A stretch of 20,498 bases of DNA from a virus, in IMG/VR virus record IMGVR_UViG_3300032360_000064, positions 1 through 20,498 of that record; one strand, given 5' to 3'. Position numbers and translations under genes: made by a program. The notes under the pieces were generated by a model, which saw nothing but the letters and a program-made list of their open reading frames with translations, did not search any database and was not told the origin of the DNA. Shown here one piece after another: positions 5,266 to 11,464 of this stretch. Positions within the stretch are counted from its first letter, which is position 1. Every line of letters starts with the position of its first letter.

Positions 5266-6051
5266 ATGATAGAACTGAATCTTCGCCAATCTTGGATTGG
5301 CACGTTCCTGCGGTGCCCTGAGCAGGCACGTCAGGAACGACTGAAACTTGTACGGCAACTAGAGTCCAGCGACATGCTGCGCGGTAATGCCGTTCATTAC
5401 TCCATCGAACAAGCAGGCGCTCAGAAACTCGCAGGGCGCGAAGTTGAGCTAGACATGATGCTCAACGCCGCAGACCGCTACATAGCCGACCACGCCCACG
5501 AGGTCGAGGTCTGGCGAACCGAGGTAGGCCCGTTGACCGACGTTGTGCGGGCCAACGTAGAATGCTGGCACAACGAACTAAACCCGATCCTGTTCCCCAA
5601 GCCCGACGGCATCGAACGCATGTTCATCAAGAGCATGGGGGTCCGAGAGTACGACGGTCATCCCCCCGTCAAACTCAACCTTGTTGGCACCGCCGACTGG
5701 ATAGACGAGACAGGCATCATTTGGGACTGGAAGAACCCGAGCCGCCACTACCAAGCTTGGGAGAAGAAACGGTGGGATATCCAATCGCACGCCTACACAT
5801 GGGCGCATGGCCTCGACCAGTTCAACCTGGCAGTCATGTCAAAGGGAGAGCTACAAATCATTGAGATCCCCCGCAGCGCAGAAGAGAAATCTGCGTTTGT
5901 TGATCTTTGCTGGAGTATTGTGCCTACAATGCTTTCAGATGCAGATTCCTGGCCGCAACGCTGGGAAGGCTGGCACTGCTCACCAAAATGGTGCCCAGTG
6001 TGGCAAGCAGGACGCTGCCGAGGCGAACACCTCGGCCAAGACCCTTGGTAA
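5266..6051 (+). CDS. Cas4/RecB-like PD-(D/E)XK exonuclease with probable Fe-S cluster (261 aa)
   Basis: ATG 5266 follows AAAGGAGACAAC; longer frames from 5095 would cross the structured leader. The N-terminus has SWIGTFLRCPEQAR, typical of the start of PDDEXK_1/Cas4-type nucleases. LRGNAVHYSIEQ supplies the metal-binding His44; GTADWID supplies Asp144; IIWDWKN supplies Asp154 and Lys156; and QSHAYTWA carries the family's late Gln/Tyr motif. Cys17 and three C-terminal cysteines (C238, C243, C251 in CSPKWCPVWQAGRC) match the four-cysteine Fe-S cluster of Cas4 and AddB. It is probably a ssDNA or dsDNA exonuclease used in phage replication or recombination. No CRISPR genes are nearby, so a CRISPR role is not suggested. 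It heads the operon that also holds helicase and primase. Confidence 0.85.
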   Translation: MIELNLRQSWIGTFLRCPEQARQERLKLVRQLESSDMLRGNAVHYSIEQAGAQKLAGREVELDMMLNAADRYIADHAHEVEVWRTEVGPLTDVVRANVECWHNELNPILFPKPDGIERMFIKSMGVREYDGHPPVKLNLVGTADWIDETGIIWDWKNPSRHYQAWEKKRWDIQSHAYTWAHGLDQFNLAVMSKGELQIIEIPRSAEEKSAFVDLCWSIVPTMLSDADSWPQRWEGWHCSPKWCPVWQAGRCRGEHLGQDPW

Positions 6052-6073
6052 CACAACCAGAAAGGTAAAGGGA

Positions 6074-6808
6074 ATGAGTAAAGTAACAGTGACCTTCGCA
6101 CAGAAGGTCAGCGAGGCTCCGTACGAAACGGCAGACTACTCGTTGATGATTGAGCAGGAATTCGATGAACTATCGGACCCCGTTCAGATCGCCAACGATC
6201 TGTTTGCCCAGGTTAAGAGCGAAGTGCTAAAGCAGGCAGGCTGCGAATATGACCTGAGCCAAGATGGCCTCGTCATGCGGAGGTTGCAAACAAGCGTTCG
6301 GGGAAGTTCTGCTCCTCAAGCCAGCGCTCCCGCAGCAACGGCCCCGAGTGTCCCGACAGGTCCGACAGCTAACTCAGTAGCTCAGTCGTCCACTTCAGCC
6401 CCGACACCATCGGGAGCGAAGATGACTGGCCGCGTGTACCCACGCACCGAGTTCTCTGTCGGCAAGGACGCCGACAAGAAGCAGCTTGCTTTCAACATCC
6501 TGGCATTCCACCCCGCCGAATGGGACGGAGGGGTCAAGGCATATCAGGTCAAAGAGAAAGCCGACGGCACCACCGACACCACCCCGAAGGGAACCAACTA
6601 CCCCAACTTCTCTATCTCCACCACAGCGCTGGGGATGGCAGGCGTTAACGTCGAACGAGACATGGGTGTTTGGATCAACGAAGGCGACAGCAATGTGCCG
6701 CTGAAAGTTTGGGATGCTCTCAACGGGCAAACCCAAGCCGATGCCGTTGAATGGGACTGGACAACCCGCCGTCAGGAACTACAAGCCTTCGCATACAAGA
6801 AGGTCTGA
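6074..6808 (+). CDS. Hypothetical two-domain protein, possible ssDNA-binding protein (244 aa)
   Basis: ATG 6074 follows GGTAAAGGGA; the longer frame from 5807 lies inside the nuclease gene. The N-terminal domain (about 1-72) begins VTVTFAQKVSEAPYETADYS and has a DPVQIANDLFAQVKSEVLKQ helix, a layout I associate with a poorly characterised phage domain. A flexible linker rich in Ala, Ser, Pro and Thr follows (about 75-118). The C-terminal domain is beta-rich and aromatic (NILAFHPAEWDGGVKAYQVK and later NYPNFSISTTALG). Its place between an exonuclease and a helicase, plus the two-domain layout, makes a ssDNA-binding role plausible. No OB-fold signature is decisive and the acidic tail of typical SSBs is absent. 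Confidence 0.75.
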   Translation: MSKVTVTFAQKVSEAPYETADYSLMIEQEFDELSDPVQIANDLFAQVKSEVLKQAGCEYDLSQDGLVMRRLQTSVRGSSAPQASAPAATAPSVPTGPTANSVAQSSTSAPTPSGAKMTGRVYPRTEFSVGKDADKKQLAFNILAFHPAEWDGGVKAYQVKEKADGTTDTTPKGTNYPNFSISTTALGMAGVNVERDMGVWINEGDSNVPLKVWDALNGQTQADAVEWDWTTRRQELQAFAYKKV

Positions 6809-7785
6809 TGGAACAGGGCCAACCAGCCCTGACCGAAGATGAGATCAGCGCCCGCCTAGCGGGCGTTGATCTCTCTCTGGGGGCAGAGAAGACATACAAA
6901 TGGTTCACCCCGACAGGGGACGCCGTTGACCGATGGATGCAGTACGCAAAGGGATCAGAAGACTGTTTCTTTCTGGGGTTAGAAGAGATCGACCAGCGAA
7001 TGCGCGGCGTATGGCCGTCAGATGTGCTCGTCGTCACAGGCAGAGCACACAGCGGCAAATCCGCAGTGCTGCTCTCCAGCCTGGCATACAACCTCCGAGA
7101 AGACCCAGGCTTCCACGGGGTGATCTTCACCCCCGACGAACCAGAAGTGCTGGTAGTAGCGAAGCTCTACGCTCTGCTCTACCAACGCAACCTGGCCGAA
7201 GTCGAAGAAGCGCTACGGTTAGAAGACCCTCTCTACATAAATGAGATCATGGAGGCCAAAGAGCGCTACCTAGATCGACTCAAGATATTTCCCAACGCAC
7301 TCAAGTTCCCAGACATGAGCCAAGCGATGAGGGAATGCGAGGACTACTGGCAAGCCAAACCAAAGTTTGTCATGGTCGACTTCCTAGAGCAGCTACCTCA
7401 AGCGTCAGGCTACGAAGGCGTATCGAAGGTTCTGAAGAACCTGAAGGAATGGACAGAAAACGAGAACATGCCAGTCGGGCTGGTACACCAGTCAGGCAAA
7501 GGGTCCACCCGAGGTTCTAGCCGAGGGATGGACGACGGCAAATTCAACGCAGACGAATACGCCATCCTTCAACTCAACGTGTTCCGTAAACGAGATGACC
7601 CGAAACTCACCGACAAAGAACGGCGCATCCATTCGGTATCCATCAGCCTTGACCTATGCAAGAACAAACGTCCACCATGCCAAATCACATCGCCACCGAT
7701 TGATTACTTCATGGACCCGACATGCGGCCTAGTCCGTTCGTACTACGAGTCGGATATCCCAGGTGATGAACGATGGATCGAATAG
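6808..7785 (+). CDS. DnaB-type (SF4) replicative helicase ATPase core (325 aa)
   Basis: Residues 78-85 are GRAHSGKS, a Walker A motif. KFVMVDFLEQL (about 186-196) is the Walker B strand with Asp191. VGLVHQSGKGSTRGSSRG (about 223-240) fits DnaB/RecA motif H3/L2 with its glutamine/histidine sensor. GLEEIDQRMRGVWPSDVLVV before Walker A matches the start of the RecA core in DnaB-like helicases. At 325 residues it is shorter than bacterial DnaB (about 450-470) and lacks a clear N-terminal primase-interacting domain. It likely unwinds DNA as a hexamer at the phage fork. It starts with TGATG overlap to the previous gene and overlaps the primase by 13 nt, suggesting coupled synthesis. Confidence 0.85.
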   Translation: MEQGQPALTEDEISARLAGVDLSLGAEKTYKWFTPTGDAVDRWMQYAKGSEDCFFLGLEEIDQRMRGVWPSDVLVVTGRAHSGKSAVLLSSLAYNLREDPGFHGVIFTPDEPEVLVVAKLYALLYQRNLAEVEEALRLEDPLYINEIMEAKERYLDRLKIFPNALKFPDMSQAMRECEDYWQAKPKFVMVDFLEQLPQASGYEGVSKVLKNLKEWTENENMPVGLVHQSGKGSTRGSSRGMDDGKFNADEYAILQLNVFRKRDDPKLTDKERRIHSVSISLDLCKNKRPPCQITSPPIDYFMDPTCGLVRSYYESDIPGDERWIE

Positions 7786-8660
7786 AGCAATTCGCGGCCC
7801 TTCACTCTGGCGGGTTCGTCGCTGACGTATCCGAAGGCGTAAAACCCTTTCTAATAAATGAAGAAACGGCGATAGCCTCAGGCGAAGAATACGAAGCCCT
7901 CATCGAGCAACACTTGTACGGCGAAGAAGCCCTCGGTGTGTACCCGCTGATGGAACGCAACGGACTGTTCTGGGTCAACTGGGTAGCCGTCGACCTAGAC
8001 GAAGGCGACATCTCCGAACCCCACGCAGATAACCTCGTAGCGTTGCTAGAGAAACTATCCATCCGTTCATGGAAAGAACCATCACGGTCCAAAGGGTTCC
8101 ACGTCTGGGTCTACCTAGAACGGCCACTACAAGCAGCGATGGCACGCAACTGCATGATCGGCGCATGCCGACTCATAGAAACCCCCATCAAAGAGGTATA
8201 CCCCAAACAGGTAAAGCTAGGCCCAGGCAAGATCGGCAACTGCCTCAGGCTCCCTTACGCTGCGACCCGCAACACGGGTCGGCAACAGATGGGCGACCTC
8301 ACCTGGGAAGAGTTCACCGACACTGCGTGGGCTACACGCTGCGCCCCCGAGCACTTCGAACGGCTCCACGCCCTCTACATACAAACAGAACCAGCCAAAG
8401 CAGCGTTCTCGTATAGCGGCACAAACGACAGCGAAGACTTCACAGGGCGAGCCAGAACGATCTGGGAAAACCCGTTTGAGAAAGACCGCAGCAGCACCTT
8501 GTACCGCTTCGCTGCATCGTTACTTGAACGCGACTACTCTGTTGAGGCTACAATCTATTGGGTAACTCAACTCGATGAACGGGTAGGGAAGTTCAAGGAC
8601 CGTGAAGACGGTCCTCTACAGATTGAACGTATGGTCGAGTCGGCCCTAAGGAGCCTCTAA
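7773..8660 (+). CDS. Archaeo-eukaryotic-type (AEP) primase (295 aa)
   Basis: WVAVDLDEGD (about 70-79) provides the paired metal-binding Asp74 and Asp76. SKGFHVWVYLERPLQ (about 106-120) provides the S.G.H motif with His110. KLGPGKIGNCLRLPY (about 148-162) matches the third conserved block of phage and plasmid AEP/PrimPol-type primases. The C-terminal 90 residues are helical (SSTLYRFAASLLERDYSVE...) and resemble the small helical cap of such enzymes. It would make primers, or act as a primase-polymerase, with the helicase, whose gene it overlaps by 13 nt. No zinc-binding DnaG-type domain is present. It lacks a fused helicase, unlike many PrimPol replicases. Confidence 0.78.
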   Translation: MDRIEQFAALHSGGFVADVSEGVKPFLINEETAIASGEEYEALIEQHLYGEEALGVYPLMERNGLFWVNWVAVDLDEGDISEPHADNLVALLEKLSIRSWKEPSRSKGFHVWVYLERPLQAAMARNCMIGACRLIETPIKEVYPKQVKLGPGKIGNCLRLPYAATRNTGRQQMGDLTWEEFTDTAWATRCAPEHFERLHALYIQTEPAKAAFSYSGTNDSEDFTGRARTIWENPFEKDRSSTLYRFAASLLERDYSVEATIYWVTQLDERVGKFKDREDGPLQIERMVESALRSL

Positions 8661-9014
8661 ATGCCGTCCAAAGGTAAGCAATACCGATTCTCTATCCCGC
8701 ACCGACCCAAAGCAAAGGAACGACCTCGGTTCTCGATGAAAGGCGGCTACGCCTACACGAGCGCCAAGACCCGCACTTTCGAAGATCTCGTCAAAACGTA
8801 TTACAAAGGCCCAAAGTTCGAAGGCCCAGTATCTCTCGCTCTAACATTCTCACCGACACGCGTCACCGTCTGTGTAACAGAGATGCCCGACACCGAACCA
8901 AGCAAGCTCCGAGGCGACGTAGACAACTACGTCAAATCGGTGAGCGACGCACTCAACGGGTTGGCGTACGACGACGACAAACAAATCCATAAGCTCTCAG
9001 GGCGCAAACAATGA
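8661..9014 (+). CDS. rusA: RusA-family Holliday junction resolvase (117 aa)
   Basis: The sequence has the family pattern. KAKERPRFSMKGGYAYTSAK near residues 17-36 corresponds to the RPR......Y....Y block. LRGDVDNYVKSVSDALNG (83-100) carries Asp86 and Asp88. LAYDDDKQI carries the third catalytic aspartate around 104-106. Length matches RusA (about 120). The enzyme cuts four-way DNA junctions, clearing recombination intermediates before packaging. It starts immediately after the primase stop with AAGGAG seven bases upstream, and overlaps the next gene by 4 nt. Confidence 0.88.
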   Translation: MPSKGKQYRFSIPHRPKAKERPRFSMKGGYAYTSAKTRTFEDLVKTYYKGPKFEGPVSLALTFSPTRVTVCVTEMPDTEPSKLRGDVDNYVKSVSDALNGLAYDDDKQIHKLSGRKQ

Positions 9015-9463
9015 GCGCCCCCTTCCACGCTGGTTCGTACGGCGAACGGTTCCAAGCAATGGGAGACGAAGCCGAATCAAACTTTGAGCGACTCAACACG
9101 AACTGGATACGCTTCGGGTTCAACCGACCCGACGTATCCAAGTTCTACCAGATAAGCCACACCATCCGAGCAACCCCCGACTACATCCAGTCCGACCCTC
9201 CACGGCTCGTAGAAGTCATGGGAATGGGGGCCAAGCCGCTCAAGTTCAAACTAGAAAAGATGGCAGCGTTGCAATGGTGGGACTGCTCAGGCATGGATGT
9301 TTGGCTCTGGATCTGGTCCTCGACCAGACAGGCCCATGCACAAATCAGATACCGCGATCTGATGACAGTCATAAATAAGAACGATGTTTCGCTTGGCTCG
9401 TTCCACGAAGGAAAGAAATACCTTAATATTTCTTCAAAGCTACTAGACTGGGTAGATGGGTGA
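9011..9463 (+). CDS. Probable PD-(D/E)XK-fold nuclease (150 aa)
   Basis: Residues 53-85 read like a restriction-endonuclease core. RATPDYIQSDPPRLVEVMG gives Asp57 and Glu68 with the usual spacing, followed by PLKFKLEKMAALQWW with Lys78 or Lys80 on the following helix. An earlier acidic helix (MGDEAESNFERL) could supply the alpha-1 glutamate. The canonical ExK lysine after Glu68 is replaced (EVM), so the catalytic lysine would have shifted. The C-terminal part has strands WLWIWSSTRQAHAQIRY. It overlaps RusA by 4 nt (ATGA), consistent with a joint DNA-processing role. Assignment is by motif reading only. Confidence 0.6.
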   Translation: MSAPFHAGSYGERFQAMGDEAESNFERLNTNWIRFGFNRPDVSKFYQISHTIRATPDYIQSDPPRLVEVMGMGAKPLKFKLEKMAALQWWDCSGMDVWLWIWSSTRQAHAQIRYRDLMTVINKNDVSLGSFHEGKKYLNISSKLLDWVDG

Positions 9464-9923
9464 AAAGTTAGATGTTTCTGAAGGCGCACGAATATTCAAA
9501 GCGCTTCAAGATCTAAACCTTCCACCGTTATCACCGCTATACATAATATGCGGGGACCAGGCGCACCTGCCGCCGTGGGTTTTGAAGCCCGACCGTTCTG
9601 ACCGCAAGCATTATAAACCACTGACAGATACCGAAGCGCTAATGATCTCTGCGCCTCACCAAGAAACCGTTGAGAGTATACAAGAGTTCGAAATAGTCCA
9701 AGCAGGACTGATCGAAGCTGTCAAAGAAGTCTGGGAAACGCTGACCGACACCGAACAATGGATCTACCACATGCTGGTAGACGTAGGCTTGTCGATGCGG
9801 CTCGTAGCCCTAGCGTTAGGCACACCAAAGACCACGTTCGCTCGTAGACGCGACGACATAGCACAAAAGATCAAGAACGAACTGCTCCGTCACCCAGCAG
9901 TCATCGACTACTTAGAGCGCTAG
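9456..9923 (+). CDS. Sigma-region-4-like HTH protein (155 aa)
   Basis: The C-terminal 60 residues, from ETLTDTEQWIYHMLVDVGLS through LVALALGTPKTTFARRRDDI, match the L...E..i....d.gls..evA..LG.s..tv.rr......L pattern of sigma-70 region 4 and related response regulators. The N-terminal 90 residues (residues 23-55 are proline- and aromatic-rich) match nothing I know. No region 2 is present, so it cannot be a complete sigma factor. It is the last gene of the early arm and stands next to the late arm, so a late-transcription activator is a reasonable inference. It overlaps the previous gene by 8 nt and shares its stop with the opposite-strand gene. Confidence 0.68.
   Translation: MGEKLDVSEGARIFKALQDLNLPPLSPLYIICGDQAHLPPWVLKPDRSDRKHYKPLTDTEALMISAPHQETVESIQEFEIVQAGLIEAVKEVWETLTDTEQWIYHMLVDVGLSMRLVALALGTPKTTFARRRDDIAQKIKNELLRHPAVIDYLER
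9920..9923. other. Convergent stop codons sharing CTAG
   Basis: The palindrome CTAG at 9920-9923 reads TAG on both strands, ending the sigma-like gene (plus) and the 107-residue gene (minus). The two transcription arms therefore overlap by 4 nt with no intergenic space. I see no hairpin with a T-run on either side close to this point, so transcripts may run into each other or be stopped inside the opposite genes. Confidence 0.85.
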
Positions 9924-10243
9924 TCGGGTTCTTCCAGCAACAAACATTGCTCAAGGAACGACGTGAACGCCAACGTCCACGACGAAAGAGCCAACCAGTC
10001 CTCTATCGACCCGCCGTTCGCTTGCCCTTGAGTAGCGTAAACAAGCCGCCGTACTTCGTCCTTGTGCAGCAAGATAAGAACACCGAGATGGTCACCCCGC
10101 CATTGGGCGTGGGTGCCATCATCCATGTCCATCAGAAACTTGGAGTTCTCCAAGGTTTCTTCGATCTCGTCCGCAAGATCAAAGCCTGTATCTTCCAACC
10201 ATTCCCGCCACACTTCCTCAAATAGTTCAGGATCGTCTGGCAC
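9920..10243 (-). CDS. Hypothetical acidic protein of the lysis region (107 aa)
   Basis: No family recognised. The frame is open up to 10438, but its upstream part overlaps the better holin frame and has an implausible arginine/leucine-rich sequence. The most likely start is therefore GTG 10243, a few bases after the holin stop (TTG codons further up are alternatives). Ribosome-site evidence is weak and coupling to the holin is assumed. The protein is acidic (DDPELFEEVWREWLEDTGFD), with a central THAQWRGDHLGVLILLHKDE and a helical C-terminus. It is the last gene of the late transcript. Confidence 0.6.
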   Translation of the reverse strand: MPDDPELFEEVWREWLEDTGFDLADEIEETLENSKFLMDMDDGTHAQWRGDHLGVLILLHKDEVRRLVYATQGQANGGSIEDWLALSSWTLAFTSFLEQCLLLEEPD

Positions 10244-10250
10244 GGCAGGT

Positions 10251-10448
10251 CTAGCCGAGCGCTGCTCGACGCTGAACAACAATAGTTTTGACCGCTGAAA
10301 GAAACGCAGCCGCAGCCGCAGTCGTTGCCGCTTCGATCGTAGATAGATCCGTAACAACAAAGACAGCAAGGAAAGCCTCCACAGCGGTATACGCCGCACG
10401 TTCGACCGTATCAGACCTGTCAGACACCCAACGGGCACTCATAGTCAT
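10251..10448 (-). CDS. Putative holin, two membrane spans (65 aa)
   Basis: The small protein begins MTMSARWVSDRSDTVERAAY. It has two hydrophobic stretches, TAVEAFLAVFVV (about 21-32) and ATTAAAAAFLSAVKTIVV (about 41-58), joined by a short TDLSTIEA turn, and ends in QRRAALG. The pattern of an N-terminal W...R..ERA..T..QA.lA segment followed by a helix ending LS..K resembles the r1t-type holin of Gram-positive phages. It sits two small genes downstream of the endolysin on the same strand, where holins are often found. It would form the membrane lesion that releases the endolysin. It overlaps the 18-residue peptide gene by 4 nt. Confidence 0.68.
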   Translation of the reverse strand: MTMSARWVSDRSDTVERAAYTAVEAFLAVFVVTDLSTIEAATTAAAAAFLSAVKTIVVQRRAALG

Positions 10449-10501
10449 CGTTTGCGGCCCTTTTTCGGTGGCTTCGGTTTCTTATAAACTGGTTTCTTCA
10501 T
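10445..10501 (-). CDS. Lys/Pro-rich micropeptide (18 aa)
   Basis: A 19-codon frame encodes MKKPVYKKPKPPKKGRKR. GGAAAG lies about six bases before its ATG, and its TGA overlaps the holin ATG (ATGA). It has 9 lysines and 2 arginines in 18 residues and no hydrophobic part. It could be a real basic peptide, or only a translated leader that couples holin synthesis to upstream ribosome flow. Very short coding length leaves doubt. Confidence 0.4.
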   Translation of the reverse strand: MKKPVYKKPKPPKKGRKR

Positions 10502-10504
10502 AAG

Positions 10505-10669
10505 TTACTTTCCAAAAGGGCGTCCGCCAGTTATGGCATTGCCCAAATTTGTGGAACGAAGCATCTTCGCGTTAGCGGCAGCTTCCTTCCCTACAGCGTG
10601 CATGTTCGACTCAGAATGAGAGTCCTGAGTTTGATCGTCAGAGGCGTAAGCCCCACCATCTGCTGGCAT
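10505..10669 (-). CDS. Hypothetical small protein (54 aa)
   Basis: ATG at 10669 has a perfect AGGAGGT seven bases upstream, the strongest ribosome site I saw in the late arm. The peptide begins MPADGGAYASDDQTQDSHSE and continues HAVGKEAAANAKMLRSTNLG to a glycine/arginine end (TGGRPFGK). It is hydrophilic, with an acidic N-terminal half and a basic C-terminal half, and has no membrane span. No family recognised. It lies between endolysin and the basic micropeptide; its strong ribosome site suggests high expression, perhaps as a virion or lysis accessory. Confidence 0.65.
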   Translation of the reverse strand: MPADGGAYASDDQTQDSHSESNMHAVGKEAAANAKMLRSTNLGNAITGGRPFGK

Positions 10670-10705
10670 AACAAATACCTCCTATATGAAGATTGAAACG
10701 TCCCG

Positions 10706-11464
10706 TTACAGGAACATCCTCGCCCAAGTGTTCTTGCCGACAACACCATCGGCTTTCAAACCGCTCCGCTGTTGGTACGAGCGTACGGCAGAAGCCGTGA
10801 GCCTGCCATAGACGCCGTCCACAGGCCCAGCGTCATGCCCCAAACCGTTCAGCTTCGCCTGCACGAGCCGCACAGCAGGCCCCCTAGACCTGCGTCGCCT
10901 CGATAGCGGGCGACGCGCTACAGCCGCTCCCAGGCCCGCTACATACGCTTTGATGCCGTCCCAGTCCTGCTCAGGGGCCGTATCAGCCTTCAATGGCATA
11001 CCGTCCTGCAACCAATGATACAACGACGTGCCAGGGCACGACGTAGAAGCCAAATCCCTATGGCCCTTTACCCAAAGCCCGCGGCCATAACGGCCCTGAA
11101 TATCAGAAACAAGCCACTTAATAGAATCCAACGCACGCTGCGAAACCTCTCCAGAACCCCAACCCGTGTAACAGATCGACTCGGTACGGCTGTTCCAACC
11201 CCGAGTAGCTCCGCCAACAATACCGCCACCACGGCCCTCATAGATGACGCCATCGTCATCAACAAGCCAGTTGTAAGCAATAGCGTTCCAACCACGGCTA
11301 TCCATGTGGTACCGCTCAAAGCCCTTCACAGTAAACGGCCCAGTCGTAGCGCTCTTAACCCCCGAATGGTGCAGCACAACACCGACCACCCCGCGAAGTT
11401 TCGAGAACGCCCGTTTAGGGGGACGTGCGTTCCAACCATCTCTGCTAACTATCGTTCTACCCAT
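10706..11464 (-). CDS. Endolysin: N-acetylmuramoyl-L-alanine amidase with peptidoglycan-binding domain (252 aa)
   Basis: Residues 1-155 form an Amidase_2/PGRP domain. VVLHHSG holds the zinc ligand among His32/His33, and WVKGHRDLASTSCPG holds His135 and Cys143, the other two zinc ligands of T7-lysozyme-like amidases. YNWLVDDDGVIYEGRG is the family's central strand pair. A basic linker (RRPLSRRRRSRG, about 184-195) leads to a PG_binding_1 domain (about 196-252) with VRLVQAKLNGLG and GPVDGVYGRLTASAVRSYQQ. It cleaves the bond between the glycan and the stem peptide. No signal peptide is present, so export depends on a holin. The start at 11464 overlaps the giant gene by 8 nt. Confidence 0.92.
   Translation of the reverse strand: MGRTIVSRDGWNARPPKRAFSKLRGVVGVVLHHSGVKSATTGPFTVKGFERYHMDSRGWNAIAYNWLVDDDGVIYEGRGGGIVGGATRGWNSRTESICYTGWGSGEVSQRALDSIKWLVSDIQGRYGRGLWVKGHRDLASTSCPGTSLYHWLQDGMPLKADTAPEQDWDGIKAYVAGLGAAVARRPLSRRRRSRGPAVRLVQAKLNGLGHDAGPVDGVYGRLTASAVRSYQQRSGLKADGVVGKNTWARMFL

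Noticed and set aside
5266-6051. CRISPR-associated cas4
   Set aside because: The motifs fit, but there are no cas1/cas2 or repeat arrays nearby and the setting is a phage replication operon.
9920-10438. A single 172-codon minus-strand gene
   Set aside because: The upstream 65 codons read as Arg/Leu-rich nonsense and overlap a better two-span holin frame; only the downstream part looks like real protein.
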